Shown: positions 5,752 to 12,178 of the stretch, piece by piece
Position numbering within the stretch: position 1 is the first letter of the stretch
How the letters are laid out: each line of letters begins with the position of its first letter
Source of the DNA: Anaerolineaceae bacterium
GTDB taxonomy: Bacteria > Chloroflexota > Anaerolineae > Anaerolineales > Anaerolineaceae
Direction: 5' to 3'
NCBI GenBank assembly: GCA_028714615.1
Contig: JAQTMA010000066.1
Span: forward strand, 4,951-18,540
DNA length: 13,590 nucleotides
Made by a program: the position numbers and the translations under genes
Notes under the pieces: model-generated
Seen by the model: the letters and a program-made list of their open reading frames with translations, nothing else
Told to the model about the DNA's origin: nothing
Databases searched by the model: none

Positions 5752-6069
5752 ATGGCAACTCGAACGATTGCTGGCAAGACCGTGCAAGTGAACGATGAAG
5801 GCTTCATGCTCAACCCGAATGAATGGACGAAAGAGATCGCTGTAGAGATTGCGCGCGAAGAAGGACTGGCGACCCTGACCGACGCGCACTGGAAAGTGAT
5901 CGATTTCTGCCGCCAGAACGGGATGACCACCGGAAAAGCCCCTACCCTGCGCACCATTACCTCGGGTTCGGGCGTATCCACCAAGGACCTGTTTGGCTTG
6001 TTCCCTAAGGGACCGGCCAAGAAAGTCGCACGCATTGCAGGGCTCGGAAAACCGGAAGGATGTGTATAA
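5752..6069 (+). CDS. TusE/DsrC-family sulfur carrier, single C-terminal cysteine
   Basis: 105 residues of the DsrC/TusE family. The conserved core is visible: an N-terminal strand and GF(M)LNPNEWTKEIA at 17-30, EEG-ATLTDAHWKVIDF at 36-52, and the C-terminal arm IAGLGKPEGCV. C104 is the penultimate invariant cysteine (CysA) that carries a persulfide. Eleven residues upstream, where true DsrC has CysB, this protein has A93, so it cannot form the DsrC intramolecular disulfide or trisulfide and belongs with TusE-like single-cysteine proteins. C53 is an additional internal cysteine. The usual GLPKP is changed to GLGKP. GGAGG lies eight bases before the ATG. Its setting next to SQR and DsrE2 points to sulfur relay in the cytoplasm rather than sulfite reduction; no dsrAB is present. 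Confidence 0.9.
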   Translation: MATRTIAGKTVQVNDEGFMLNPNEWTKEIAVEIAREEGLATLTDAHWKVIDFCRQNGMTTGKAPTLRTITSGSGVSTKDLFGLFPKGPAKKVARIAGLGKPEGCV

Positions 6070-6071
6070 CC

Positions 6072-6614
6072 ATGGAAACCGTCGAACAAACACTCGTACA
6101 ACCGGCTGAAACCAAAGCCGAAGAAGTTCGTAAGGTAGCCTTCATTTGCTCGAAAGGCAACCTGGATATGGCTTACCCCGCCCTGATCATGGGCTGGGCT
6201 GCCCTGGGCAACGGCATCGACGTCACCATCTTCTTCACCTTCTGGGGCATGGATATGATTAACAAGGCCCGCGTGGACCACCTGGAGATCCCGCCGATTG
6301 GCAATTCCAGCATGAAAATGAATATGATGGGTGTCCCGGGATACGTCGGCATCCCACAATTCATGGGGGGGCTGCCCGGGATGACCCCGTTTGCGACCAA
6401 TTTAATGAACAAGAAAATGGCCGCCATGGGGGTACCCACTGTGCGCGAATACCTGGAAATGCTGGTGGACGGTGGCGCCAAACTGTACGCCTGCAAGATG
6501 TCGGTCGATATGTTTGGACTGAAGAAAGAAGATTTCATCCCGGGTGTGATCGATATCGTCACCGCAGGTGATTTCATGGACATGACCGAAGGGGCTCAGA
6601 TCATCTTCATCTAG
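6072..6614 (+). CDS. DsrE2-like sulfur-transfer protein (DsrE/F/H superfamily)
   Basis: 180 residues from ATG 6072. An upstream in-frame start at 6060 would overlap tusE and is less likely; GGAAGGA at 6054-6060 suits 6072. After a polar N-terminus the DsrE fold begins VAFICSKGNLDMAYPALIMGW with C26, and near the end the motif LYACKMSVDMFGL gives C141, the active-site position of DsrE-type proteins, followed by GVIDIVTAGDFM. The middle (about 75-120) is a Met- and Gly-rich, hydrophobic insert (MKMNMMGVPGYVGIPQFMGG), typical of DsrE2 rather than soluble DsrE, and may contact the membrane. In sulfur oxidisers DsrE2/DsrE3 accept and pass on sulfane sulfur with TusA. Here tusE lies directly upstream (stop and start two bases apart) and no TusA is seen. 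Confidence 0.85.
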   Translation: METVEQTLVQPAETKAEEVRKVAFICSKGNLDMAYPALIMGWAALGNGIDVTIFFTFWGMDMINKARVDHLEIPPIGNSSMKMNMMGVPGYVGIPQFMGGLPGMTPFATNLMNKKMAAMGVPTVREYLEMLVDGGAKLYACKMSVDMFGLKKEDFIPGVIDIVTAGDFMDMTEGAQIIFI

Positions 6615-6750
6615 CGGAACCTCGATACGATATCAAGTTGATAAATGTGTATTGAAGTCATGCGGCCGGCCAGGGGTAACTTTACCCTCCTGGATGGGAC
6701 CGATCGTGAAGAGGTTGGCTGACAACATAAATCGTGATGGACATCCCCTC
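6615..6750. other. Gap between convergent genes with a weak hairpin (6670-6693)
   Basis: The 136 bases separate the DsrE2-like gene (plus) from the permease (minus). CCAGG (6670-6674) can pair with CCTGG (6689-6693), and GGTA with TACC inside it, giving an imperfect stem with a tiny loop. No T-run follows on either strand. It may act as a transcription stop for one or both operons. Nothing else was recognised here. Confidence 0.4.
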
Positions 6751-7788
6751 TCACATGACCAGATTGAATAAATAACCGGTAATGATGATTGCCACCGCCA
6801 CCGTGCCAATAAAGACAGCGATCAACTGCGGTTTGAGGACGCGACGTAGGATGATTGTTTCAGGCAAGCTCAAGCCAACCACCGCCATCATGAATGCCAG
6901 TACGGTTCCCAGGGAAGCGCCTTTTTCCATTAATGCGCTGACGATCGGGATGACACCGGCTGCATTCGAATAGAGCGGAATACCCAGTAATACAGCCGCT
7001 GGGACCGACCACCAGGCTTGTTTACCCATAATTCCGACTAAGGCTGATTCGGGCATGTATCCGTGAATACCTGCCCCAACTGCAATTCCAACAACCACAT
7101 AAAGCCAAACTTTCCCAACGATTTCCTTGACCGATTCCCAGGCACGATGGATGCGGTGCGACCAGGTTAGTGTTTCCCCTTGAATTCCTCCAGATGCCTG
7201 CATCTTCCAGACGAAATCTTCCACGTAACGTTCCAGGTTCAGGCGGCCGATCACCATGCCCGCGATGATGGAGATGATTAATCCAGAAACGATATATAGC
7301 CCGGCCACCTTCCAGCCAAACAGGCCGAACAACATCACGATAGCTACTTCGTTGATCGTGGGAGCCGCAATCAGGAAAGAAAAGGTGACCCCTAGCGGAA
7401 CACCGCTTTCAACGAAACCAATAAAGAGTGGCACTGCTGAGCAGGAGCAAAAAGGCGTGACAATCCCCAACATCGCTGCCAGCACATTGCCAATGCCCTG
7501 GCGCTTGCCGCCCAGAAGAGCGCGCGTGCGTTCCGGGCTGAAGAAGGTGCGCAGGATCGAGATCAGGAAGATCATGCCAGAGAGCAGCAGCATGATCTTG
7601 GGCACATCATACAAGAAGAAGTCGACCGCAGCACCCAATTGCGAACCTTTGGATAAGTTCAGGGCAGAGTAAGATATCCAGTCAGCCAGCGGCTGGATCA
7701 GATTGTAAGAGGCAAACCAGGCTGCCGTGATCAGTATCAGCAATGCAAAGGTGCGTACCTGGGGCTGTTTGTTGGGTTGGGTAAGCAA
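6751..7788 (-). CDS. PF03773-family permease (ArsP/YraQ-like)
   Basis: 345 residues with about eight to ten hydrophobic helices. The family signature is clear: TPFCSCSAVPLFIGFVESGVPLG at 111-133 with C114 and C116, then a helix with FLIAAPTINEVA, and in the second half a related repeat around PLYSNAAGVIPI. Some characterised members (ArsP) export trivalent organoarsenicals; others are unassigned. The gene begins with TTG: the codon at 7786-7788 follows an AGGA motif and sits 15 bases after the thioredoxin-like stop codon, and no nearby ATG would keep the first helix. It is the last gene of an ArsR-thioredoxin-permease operon, an arrangement common for this family. The transported species cannot be read from the sequence; metalloids or a sulfur compound are both possible. 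Confidence 0.87.
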   Translation of the reverse strand: MLTQPNKQPQVRTFALLILITAAWFASYNLIQPLADWISYSALNLSKGSQLGAAVDFFLYDVPKIMLLLSGMIFLISILRTFFSPERTRALLGGKRQGIGNVLAAMLGIVTPFCSCSAVPLFIGFVESGVPLGVTFSFLIAAPTINEVAIVMLFGLFGWKVAGLYIVSGLIISIIAGMVIGRLNLERYVEDFVWKMQASGGIQGETLTWSHRIHRAWESVKEIVGKVWLYVVVGIAVGAGIHGYMPESALVGIMGKQAWWSVPAAVLLGIPLYSNAAGVIPIVSALMEKGASLGTVLAFMMAVVGLSLPETIILRRVLKPQLIAVFIGTVAVAIIITGYLFNLVM

Positions 7789-7803
7789 TTCCGTCCTATC
7801 CTA

Positions 7804-8040
7804 TTACGCGGTGAGCCAGTTGGAAATTTCAGTTTCGCTGGGAATCCGTCCGGCAGAGACTAATTTGTCATTGATCACCAGTCCAGGGGTTGAAAGAATC
7901 GGCCACTTCATGATCTCAGCATAATCGGTTACTTTTTCAATTTCAGCCTCAATGGCCAGGGTTTCAACAACCTTTCGGGCGGTTGCTTCCAGGCGTTTGC
8001 AATTGGCGCAACCTGATCCGAGTACCTTGATGTTCACCAT
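7804..8040 (-). CDS. Small thioredoxin-like protein with CxxC (redox-active disulfide protein 2 type)
   Basis: 78 residues, a complete Thioredoxin_3 / MTH895-type domain. The active site CANC is at 11-14 in the usual position after the first strand (IKVLGSGCANCKRLE), and the cis-proline loop is STPGLVIN with P52. The size is that of the archaeal/bacterial glutaredoxin-like thioredoxins. GGAGAA lies just before the ATG. Sitting between an ArsR repressor and a PF03773 permease, it probably reduces a substrate, chaperones a metalloid or thiol compound, or maintains the permease cysteines. Which of these is not shown by the sequence. Confidence 0.92.
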   Translation of the reverse strand: MVNIKVLGSGCANCKRLEATARKVVETLAIEAEIEKVTDYAEIMKWPILSTPGLVINDKLVSAGRIPSETEISNWLTA

Positions 8041-8055
8041 GTCAATTCTCCTTCA

Positions 8056-8065
8056 ATCATATTCA
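8056..8065. repeat. ATCATATTCA motif repeated from the arsR operator
   Basis: The ten bases ATCATATTCA occur here, in the 57-base gap between arsR and the thioredoxin-like gene, and again at 8471-8480 at the arsR operator. The copy here lacks the matching TGAAT half. Also in this gap ATCATA (8056-8061) mirrors TATGAT (8082-8087). It could be a second, weaker repressor site or chance in AT-rich DNA. Confidence 0.3.
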
Positions 8066-8097
8066 TTAGATTGCATATAATTATGATAAAAAAAGGG

Positions 8098-8487
8098 TTA
8101 TTTAATACCCATGCCGGCCTGGACGCTGCATTTTGGACAGGTGCAAGGCGTCTTTGGCGTCTGCGCTTCAGGAACACCCTGACCGGTAATTTGCCGCACA
8201 GCGTCGAGAACTTCATAGATGCGCGCATCAACCACCCGGTAGAAGATGTTCCAGCCATCTCGTCGATCCTGAATGATGCCCGCTTCGCGCAGAACGGATA
8301 GTTGCTGCGAGATATACGCCTGACGGAAACCCAGGTGGGCTTCCATGTGGCAGACACAATGTTCTCCGTCTCGCAAAATTTCCAGAATAGCCAGTCTTGC
8401 TGGATGGGTTAACGCCTTGAAGATCTGTACCTGTAGATCATATGGTTGAGTATCAGTTTCTTGTACCAACATCATATTCAAACCCAT
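8098..8487 (-). CDS. ArsR/SmtB-family repressor with CVCH site and C-terminal CTCPKC
   Basis: 129 residues from the chosen ATG at 8487. The winged-helix core is ALTHPARLAILEIL, then GEHCVCHMEAHLG (C44, C46, H47), then the recognition helix FRQAYISQQLSVLREAGII and a beta wing DRRDGWNIFYRV. The CVCH motif corresponds to the ELCVCDL metalloid site of ArsR, which binds As(III)/Sb(III) or soft metals and releases DNA. The C-terminus adds a second cysteine cluster, C115, C117 and C120. An apparent longer reading frame starting TTG at 8523 is rejected because that stretch is the promoter itself. ATG 8487 lies at the predicted transcription start, so the mRNA may be leaderless; ATG 8475 is an alternative. 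It heads the operon with the thioredoxin-like protein and permease and is probably autoregulated. Confidence 0.87.
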   Translation of the reverse strand: MGLNMMLVQETDTQPYDLQVQIFKALTHPARLAILEILRDGEHCVCHMEAHLGFRQAYISQQLSVLREAGIIQDRRDGWNIFYRVVDARIYEVLDAVRQITGQGVPEAQTPKTPCTCPKCSVQAGMGIK

Positions 8488-8491
8488 GAAT
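8476..8491. promoter_or_regulatory. ArsR-type operator candidate (ATTCA-N6-TGAAT)
   Basis: ATTCA (8476-8480) and TGAAT (8487-8491) form a perfect inverted repeat with six bases between. It covers the predicted transcription start, just downstream of the -10 box, where a bound repressor would block RNA polymerase. AT-rich inverted repeats of this kind are usual for ArsR/SmtB proteins. Confidence 0.6.
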
Positions 8492-8494
8492 GTA

Positions 8495-8523
8495 ATTATA
8501 TGCGCTTGACGATGAGTTGTCAA
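8495..8523 (-). promoter_or_regulatory. Perfect consensus sigma70 promoter of the arsR operon
   Basis: On the minus strand TTGACA (8523-8518) and TATAAT (8500-8495) are separated by exactly 17 bases, a full match to the housekeeping consensus. It begins 25 bases after the glucoamylase stop codon. The predicted start point is close to 8488. Such a strong promoter fits a gene set held off by a repressor and opened on induction. Confidence 0.85.
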
Positions 8524-8547
8524 TAGAAAACGGATAATCCGAAATGT

Positions 8548-10977
8548 TTACGATTGACTTGTTCCGCCCGGATTCTCGACCCATACGGTCATATCTACAC
8601 CTTCCCATCGGTCCTCTGCCGGCCAATAGAGGGTGAAGATCAGCGCCGTCCCAGCGGGTATCCCACTTGTAGGCAGATCCGCCACATGAATACCTAAACC
8701 TGTATCTCGAGTTCTGGTATCGTGGGTGGTCTGCCAATCGTCAGGGCTCCAGTGGATGAGGGCGGGTGCAAGTACCTCTACACGCAGCGTCTGCCCGGTG
8801 GAGATGGTCTGGCACTTATGGTTAATCCGCCAGAATGCGTAAGGTGACCCTGTTTTCTCTATCACGTAGCGCTGCACCGTTTGCGGGGGCATGTCGAACA
8901 CACGCTTATCGCGCAGAGAACGGCGCAACTTGACATATTCAGCATGCGCCCAAACAAGCGGCATTGCAGAACCGGAGGGCTTGCCAAAGTAAAGTTCATT
9001 ATCAGGGATATTGGATGAGTCCCAAACCTGTTCTGGAAGCAAGCCTCCCTCATTCGCAAATGCCTCGAATGTGTTCAGCAAACGTACAGCTTCATTTTGC
9101 CGTCCGGCTGCCAATTCATAATGAGCGCGTTCGCCGGTCAATAGGGGCCAGGCCCGTCCAACACCTGTGCCATCAAAGGGACTGCCATCTTCGTGCTCGC
9201 CATACCCGTCTTCGTTATACCGATGCCAGGCGGGGCCGAAGGGCGTCTCCACCTTGAGCATGGCATCGATAACCTTTACGGTATTGACGATGCGAGCATC
9301 ATCCGCTGCTCGTAATCCAAAGCGCACCAGAGCCAGAGCATCCGGGCTAACGATTTGGGCTGCAGGCGCTGAACTCTGCCCTGGAGGACGATTCTTAATC
9401 GGCACGAATCCTCCTGCCGGTGAGGAGGCATCAGCAGTTTCCGGTGGTGCAATGCGCACGTAATATCCCTCCACCCCTCTCTCGTGAGCCAATTCTGTTT
9501 GGGTTACATAGATCCAACGTTCGATACCGGCATTCCAGGCGTCGGCAGTCTCTCGTAAATAAACCGCCACCGCCGATTCTTGATTCAAATCAGCAAGATC
9601 TGCAGCGGCTAGAAGGGCGGCAATTTCAACGGCCAGCGTAAAGGGAGAGTAACCGGGATCTTCCTCCCAACGGTCTTGCTGGGTAACCGGTCCATTCCGA
9701 ACCAGAAAACCGGCGGCTCGCCGAACCATTGGCCATAAGCGGGTCAAATCGTGGGCGAGTAAGGCATGCTCACGATGGGTCAAGTCTACGAGTAAAATCG
9801 GGAAGGCTGTCTCATCCATCTGAATGCCCCCCCAATAAGGACGGCCATCCAGCCACATGTTCTGCGGCCAATGCCCGTCGGCTTCCTGCGTCACTTGAAG
9901 GTAATACAAGACGCGCTGGGCGTCCGCGTGCGCACCCGCAGCCAGCAACCCCCCTGCCGACTCTACAAGATCCCGTGGCCAGGCCAGGTGGTAACCACCC
10001 AGGTCATCGTCGCCTTTAGAAAAACCCCAGGGAATTGATAGGCTGGCAATCAGGCCGCCAGGAAAACGCTTCGATTCGTGGCAACGCATGACCGCGACAC
10101 TGGCACCTAAAAGATCTCGCTCATCCGATTCGCCGCTATCCAAGGCAAGGGGTGGGATCGTACGCTGCCAGTCCTGCCATTCACGAATGTAAACCGACCT
10201 GGCGGTATCAAAACCATCCGATAAACTGGCCAAAACACGCTGACCAGCTTCCGCAAAATTCTGACCAAATCCCAGGGCCAGCACGAAATTCCCACCCGAT
10301 TTCGTTAAATCCACCTCTCCGGTCAATGAAACGTTACCGTTTTCCGCCCGGCTATAAGCCCAAGTTAATACCTTGTGCTGGCTTAGATCTTGCCAACCAT
10401 CCGAAACTCCGACAAAACCAGTTGATCCCTTCAGCCAGGGTATAGAGCAAGCTAAGGCCAGGGCATTACTGTCCCGTTCCGCGAAAATCATGGGAACGCC
10501 TTTGTAGTCACCAATCCAAGCATTGTTTTCTGCACCCCGGTTGCCCAGGTGAGGGGCTAGCAACACATACAGATGGTAATTATCCAATGTCCCTTTTAAT
10601 GGCTCAAATTGGGTGCGCTGCAGCGCGACGTCGCGGTGTGGGTCGGTGAGGATCTCTTTTTGGATTCGGTAACGTCCATCCAGGCAGGTGTTAATAATCT
10701 GGTATGCAGGGACACCCCTGGCAAGATTCTTAATCTGGTGCTGAGTTTGACGTTTCTCCTCTGAGAAGAAATCATTCCCATCCGTAACGATCAGACCCAT
10801 ATCACGGGTACAGGCCTGATCCAAACGGGGATAATATATTTCATCGAATATCCCGTGGCTGATTGTAAACCAGACCCGGCTGGAGGGGTTGAGGGCTGTG
10901 CCCACCCCGCTCTTTGCGCTGGAAGTCCAACGCGGGGGGATACCAGGCCATCCGGGAGCCTGCAATTGGTTTAGCAT
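8548..10977 (-). CDS. GH15 glucoamylase, cytoplasmic bacterial type
   Basis: 809 residues from ATG 10977, chosen because GGGAGG lies six bases before it; an ATG at 11016 would overlap the upstream gene and lacks such a site. Domain order is that of bacterial GH15 glucoamylases: an N-terminal beta-sandwich (APGWPGIPPRWTSSAKSGVG, SRVWFTISHGIFDEIYYPR-DQACTRD-GLIVTDG), then the (alpha/alpha)6 barrel from about residue 290 (GFSKGDDDLGGYHLAWPRDLVESAGGLLA). RWEE at 436-439 holds the general acid glutamate and LPEQVWD the base E649; these compare well with E438/E636 of clostridial glucoamylase. About 100 C-terminal residues form a further beta domain. No signal peptide is seen, so it should act on intracellular alpha-glucan or imported maltooligosaccharides, releasing beta-D-glucose. 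It follows glucose dehydrogenase by 19 bases. Confidence 0.92.
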   Translation of the reverse strand: MLNQLQAPGWPGIPPRWTSSAKSGVGTALNPSSRVWFTISHGIFDEIYYPRLDQACTRDMGLIVTDGNDFFSEEKRQTQHQIKNLARGVPAYQIINTCLDGRYRIQKEILTDPHRDVALQRTQFEPLKGTLDNYHLYVLLAPHLGNRGAENNAWIGDYKGVPMIFAERDSNALALACSIPWLKGSTGFVGVSDGWQDLSQHKVLTWAYSRAENGNVSLTGEVDLTKSGGNFVLALGFGQNFAEAGQRVLASLSDGFDTARSVYIREWQDWQRTIPPLALDSGESDERDLLGASVAVMRCHESKRFPGGLIASLSIPWGFSKGDDDLGGYHLAWPRDLVESAGGLLAAGAHADAQRVLYYLQVTQEADGHWPQNMWLDGRPYWGGIQMDETAFPILLVDLTHREHALLAHDLTRLWPMVRRAAGFLVRNGPVTQQDRWEEDPGYSPFTLAVEIAALLAAADLADLNQESAVAVYLRETADAWNAGIERWIYVTQTELAHERGVEGYYVRIAPPETADASSPAGGFVPIKNRPPGQSSAPAAQIVSPDALALVRFGLRAADDARIVNTVKVIDAMLKVETPFGPAWHRYNEDGYGEHEDGSPFDGTGVGRAWPLLTGERAHYELAAGRQNEAVRLLNTFEAFANEGGLLPEQVWDSSNIPDNELYFGKPSGSAMPLVWAHAEYVKLRRSLRDKRVFDMPPQTVQRYVIEKTGSPYAFWRINHKCQTISTGQTLRVEVLAPALIHWSPDDWQTTHDTRTRDTGLGIHVADLPTSGIPAGTALIFTLYWPAEDRWEGVDMTVWVENPGGTSQS

Positions 10978-10996
10978 AAAGCACCTCCCGAAACGA

Positions 10997-12106
10997 TTAT
11001 TTGGAACTCCATTCAATCACCGCCTTAATCTCATCCGGTGTGTGCTGATGTAAAACAGACTCGAAATCTACGTAAGGATAACGGTGGGTGACTAGCTGCG
11101 CCACATGATCACCCCACAACAGGTGAGCATGGGCCAGATCATCTATCCCCATCTGAAAGTGGTCGCGGGCAGCATTGACACTTCCCACCATGGCCTGGTT
11201 ATCCAAAACCAACTGGCGAATTAGTTCAGCACCGGGGATCTCCAGGGGACGCTCGCCACCCGGGATACCTGTTAGTACATAGATACCGTTCGGAGCAAGA
11301 GCATCCAACAGGTTGAATTCCAAAGCAGCGACACCTGTCGATTCGATAATGAGCTCCATCGACCCGAGCACAGCATCCACTTTGTCCGCTGGAATCAGCC
11401 GACCATCCACATAACGCCCGTCGACCTTTTGCAACCATTGTGGTCGAGCTGTGTCAACATCCACGATGTCCAAGCCGTAAACAACCGCCCCTCTCAGGCG
11501 CAGAATCAGAGCCGCCAATAATCCAATCGGACCCAGCCCAGCCACAAGACAGCGTCGATCATATAACCAATCCGGGGTCGCAGGAGCATCGGGCAAGCGT
11601 GCAACCTGAAGGCGAACTGCCTCGTCAATGGCTTTTTCAGCAACGGAGAGCGGTTCGCACAGCACCCCAACGGGTTCTAGTTCTGGGGGCACATACACCA
11701 CATATTGTTCTTTGTCTACCACATATTCAGTTTGGTAGCCATCCAATTCCCATATACCCCGTTCCTTGTATTCGCCGGTTTGGCACATATCCGAGCGATT
11801 CATGCTACAGGGCAGACATTTTCCACAACCCCGGCGTACCGTAAAGACCGCATAATCACCGGGTTTCACCCGGGTGACAGCCTTCCCGATCTCCACCACC
11901 TGGCCAAACATCTCATGGCCGATCACTAACTCATCGTAACCAGTGGGCGCTTTCGATCGACCTCCGGCTGCTTCTTCCCGATCGGTGCCGCAGATGCCCA
12001 CTCGCAGTACACGGAGCTTGACCTCATCGGGCATGCTAATGATTGGCTCTGGTCGCTGTACCAGAAGCAATGTTGACGTGTTTGGTACGCACGCGATAGC
12101 TTTCAT
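10997..12106 (-). CDS. Glucose 1-dehydrogenase, zinc medium-chain type (theta family)
   Basis: 369 residues, medium-chain dehydrogenase fold. The catalytic zinc ligands appear as C39 in GICGTDREE, H64-E65 in VIGHEMFG, and the later VLCEPLSVAEKA glutamate; the CGTDRE motif is typical of archaeal-type glucose dehydrogenases rather than alcohol dehydrogenases. The structural zinc site is complete: C94, C97, C100 and C108. The nucleotide site is VAGLGPIGLLAA followed by VYGLDIVDVDTARPQW; an aspartate at the end of the second strand suggests NAD preference. The enzyme oxidises beta-D-glucose to gluconolactone. AAGGAGG lies eight bases before the ATG. Directly upstream of glucoamylase, it would use the glucose released, feeding a (semi-)non-phosphorylating Entner-Doudoroff route. 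Confidence 0.88.
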   Translation of the reverse strand: MKAIACVPNTSTLLLVQRPEPIISMPDEVKLRVLRVGICGTDREEAAGGRSKAPTGYDELVIGHEMFGQVVEIGKAVTRVKPGDYAVFTVRRGCGKCLPCSMNRSDMCQTGEYKERGIWELDGYQTEYVVDKEQYVVYVPPELEPVGVLCEPLSVAEKAIDEAVRLQVARLPDAPATPDWLYDRRCLVAGLGPIGLLAALILRLRGAVVYGLDIVDVDTARPQWLQKVDGRYVDGRLIPADKVDAVLGSMELIIESTGVAALEFNLLDALAPNGIYVLTGIPGGERPLEIPGAELIRQLVLDNQAMVGSVNAARDHFQMGIDDLAHAHLLWGDHVAQLVTHRYPYVDFESVLHQHTPDEIKAVIEWSSK

Positions 12107-12178
12107 CCAATAAACCTCCTTGTAGTCTATGGCAACGATTCCCGATCAACTGGGCGAATGGTACTAGTGTGATGCAGA
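12107..12178 (-). other. 72-base gap between the MFS and glucose dehydrogenase genes
   Basis: It contains the AAGGAGG ribosome binding site (12115-12121) for the dehydrogenase and no evident terminator or convincing promoter, so read-through from the MFS gene is likely. Confidence 0.4.

Noticed and set aside
5574..6359. Long minus-strand reading frame opposite sqr, tusE and dsrE2
   Set aside because: It spans three clear genes on the other strand and its translation has no domain-like pattern.
8488..8523. Longer N-terminus of the ArsR protein from a TTG at 8523
   Set aside because: These bases are a perfect -35/-10 promoter with its 17-base spacer, so they are unlikely to be translated.
8531..8541. 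CGGATAATCCG palindrome after the glucoamylase gene as a terminator
   Set aside because: The arms are five bases with a one-base loop, too tight for a stable hairpin, although TTTTC follows on the minus strand.
10978..11016. Longer N-terminus of the glucoamylase
   Set aside because: It overlaps the glucose dehydrogenase end, while ATG 10977 has an excellent ribosome binding site and gives the standard family start.
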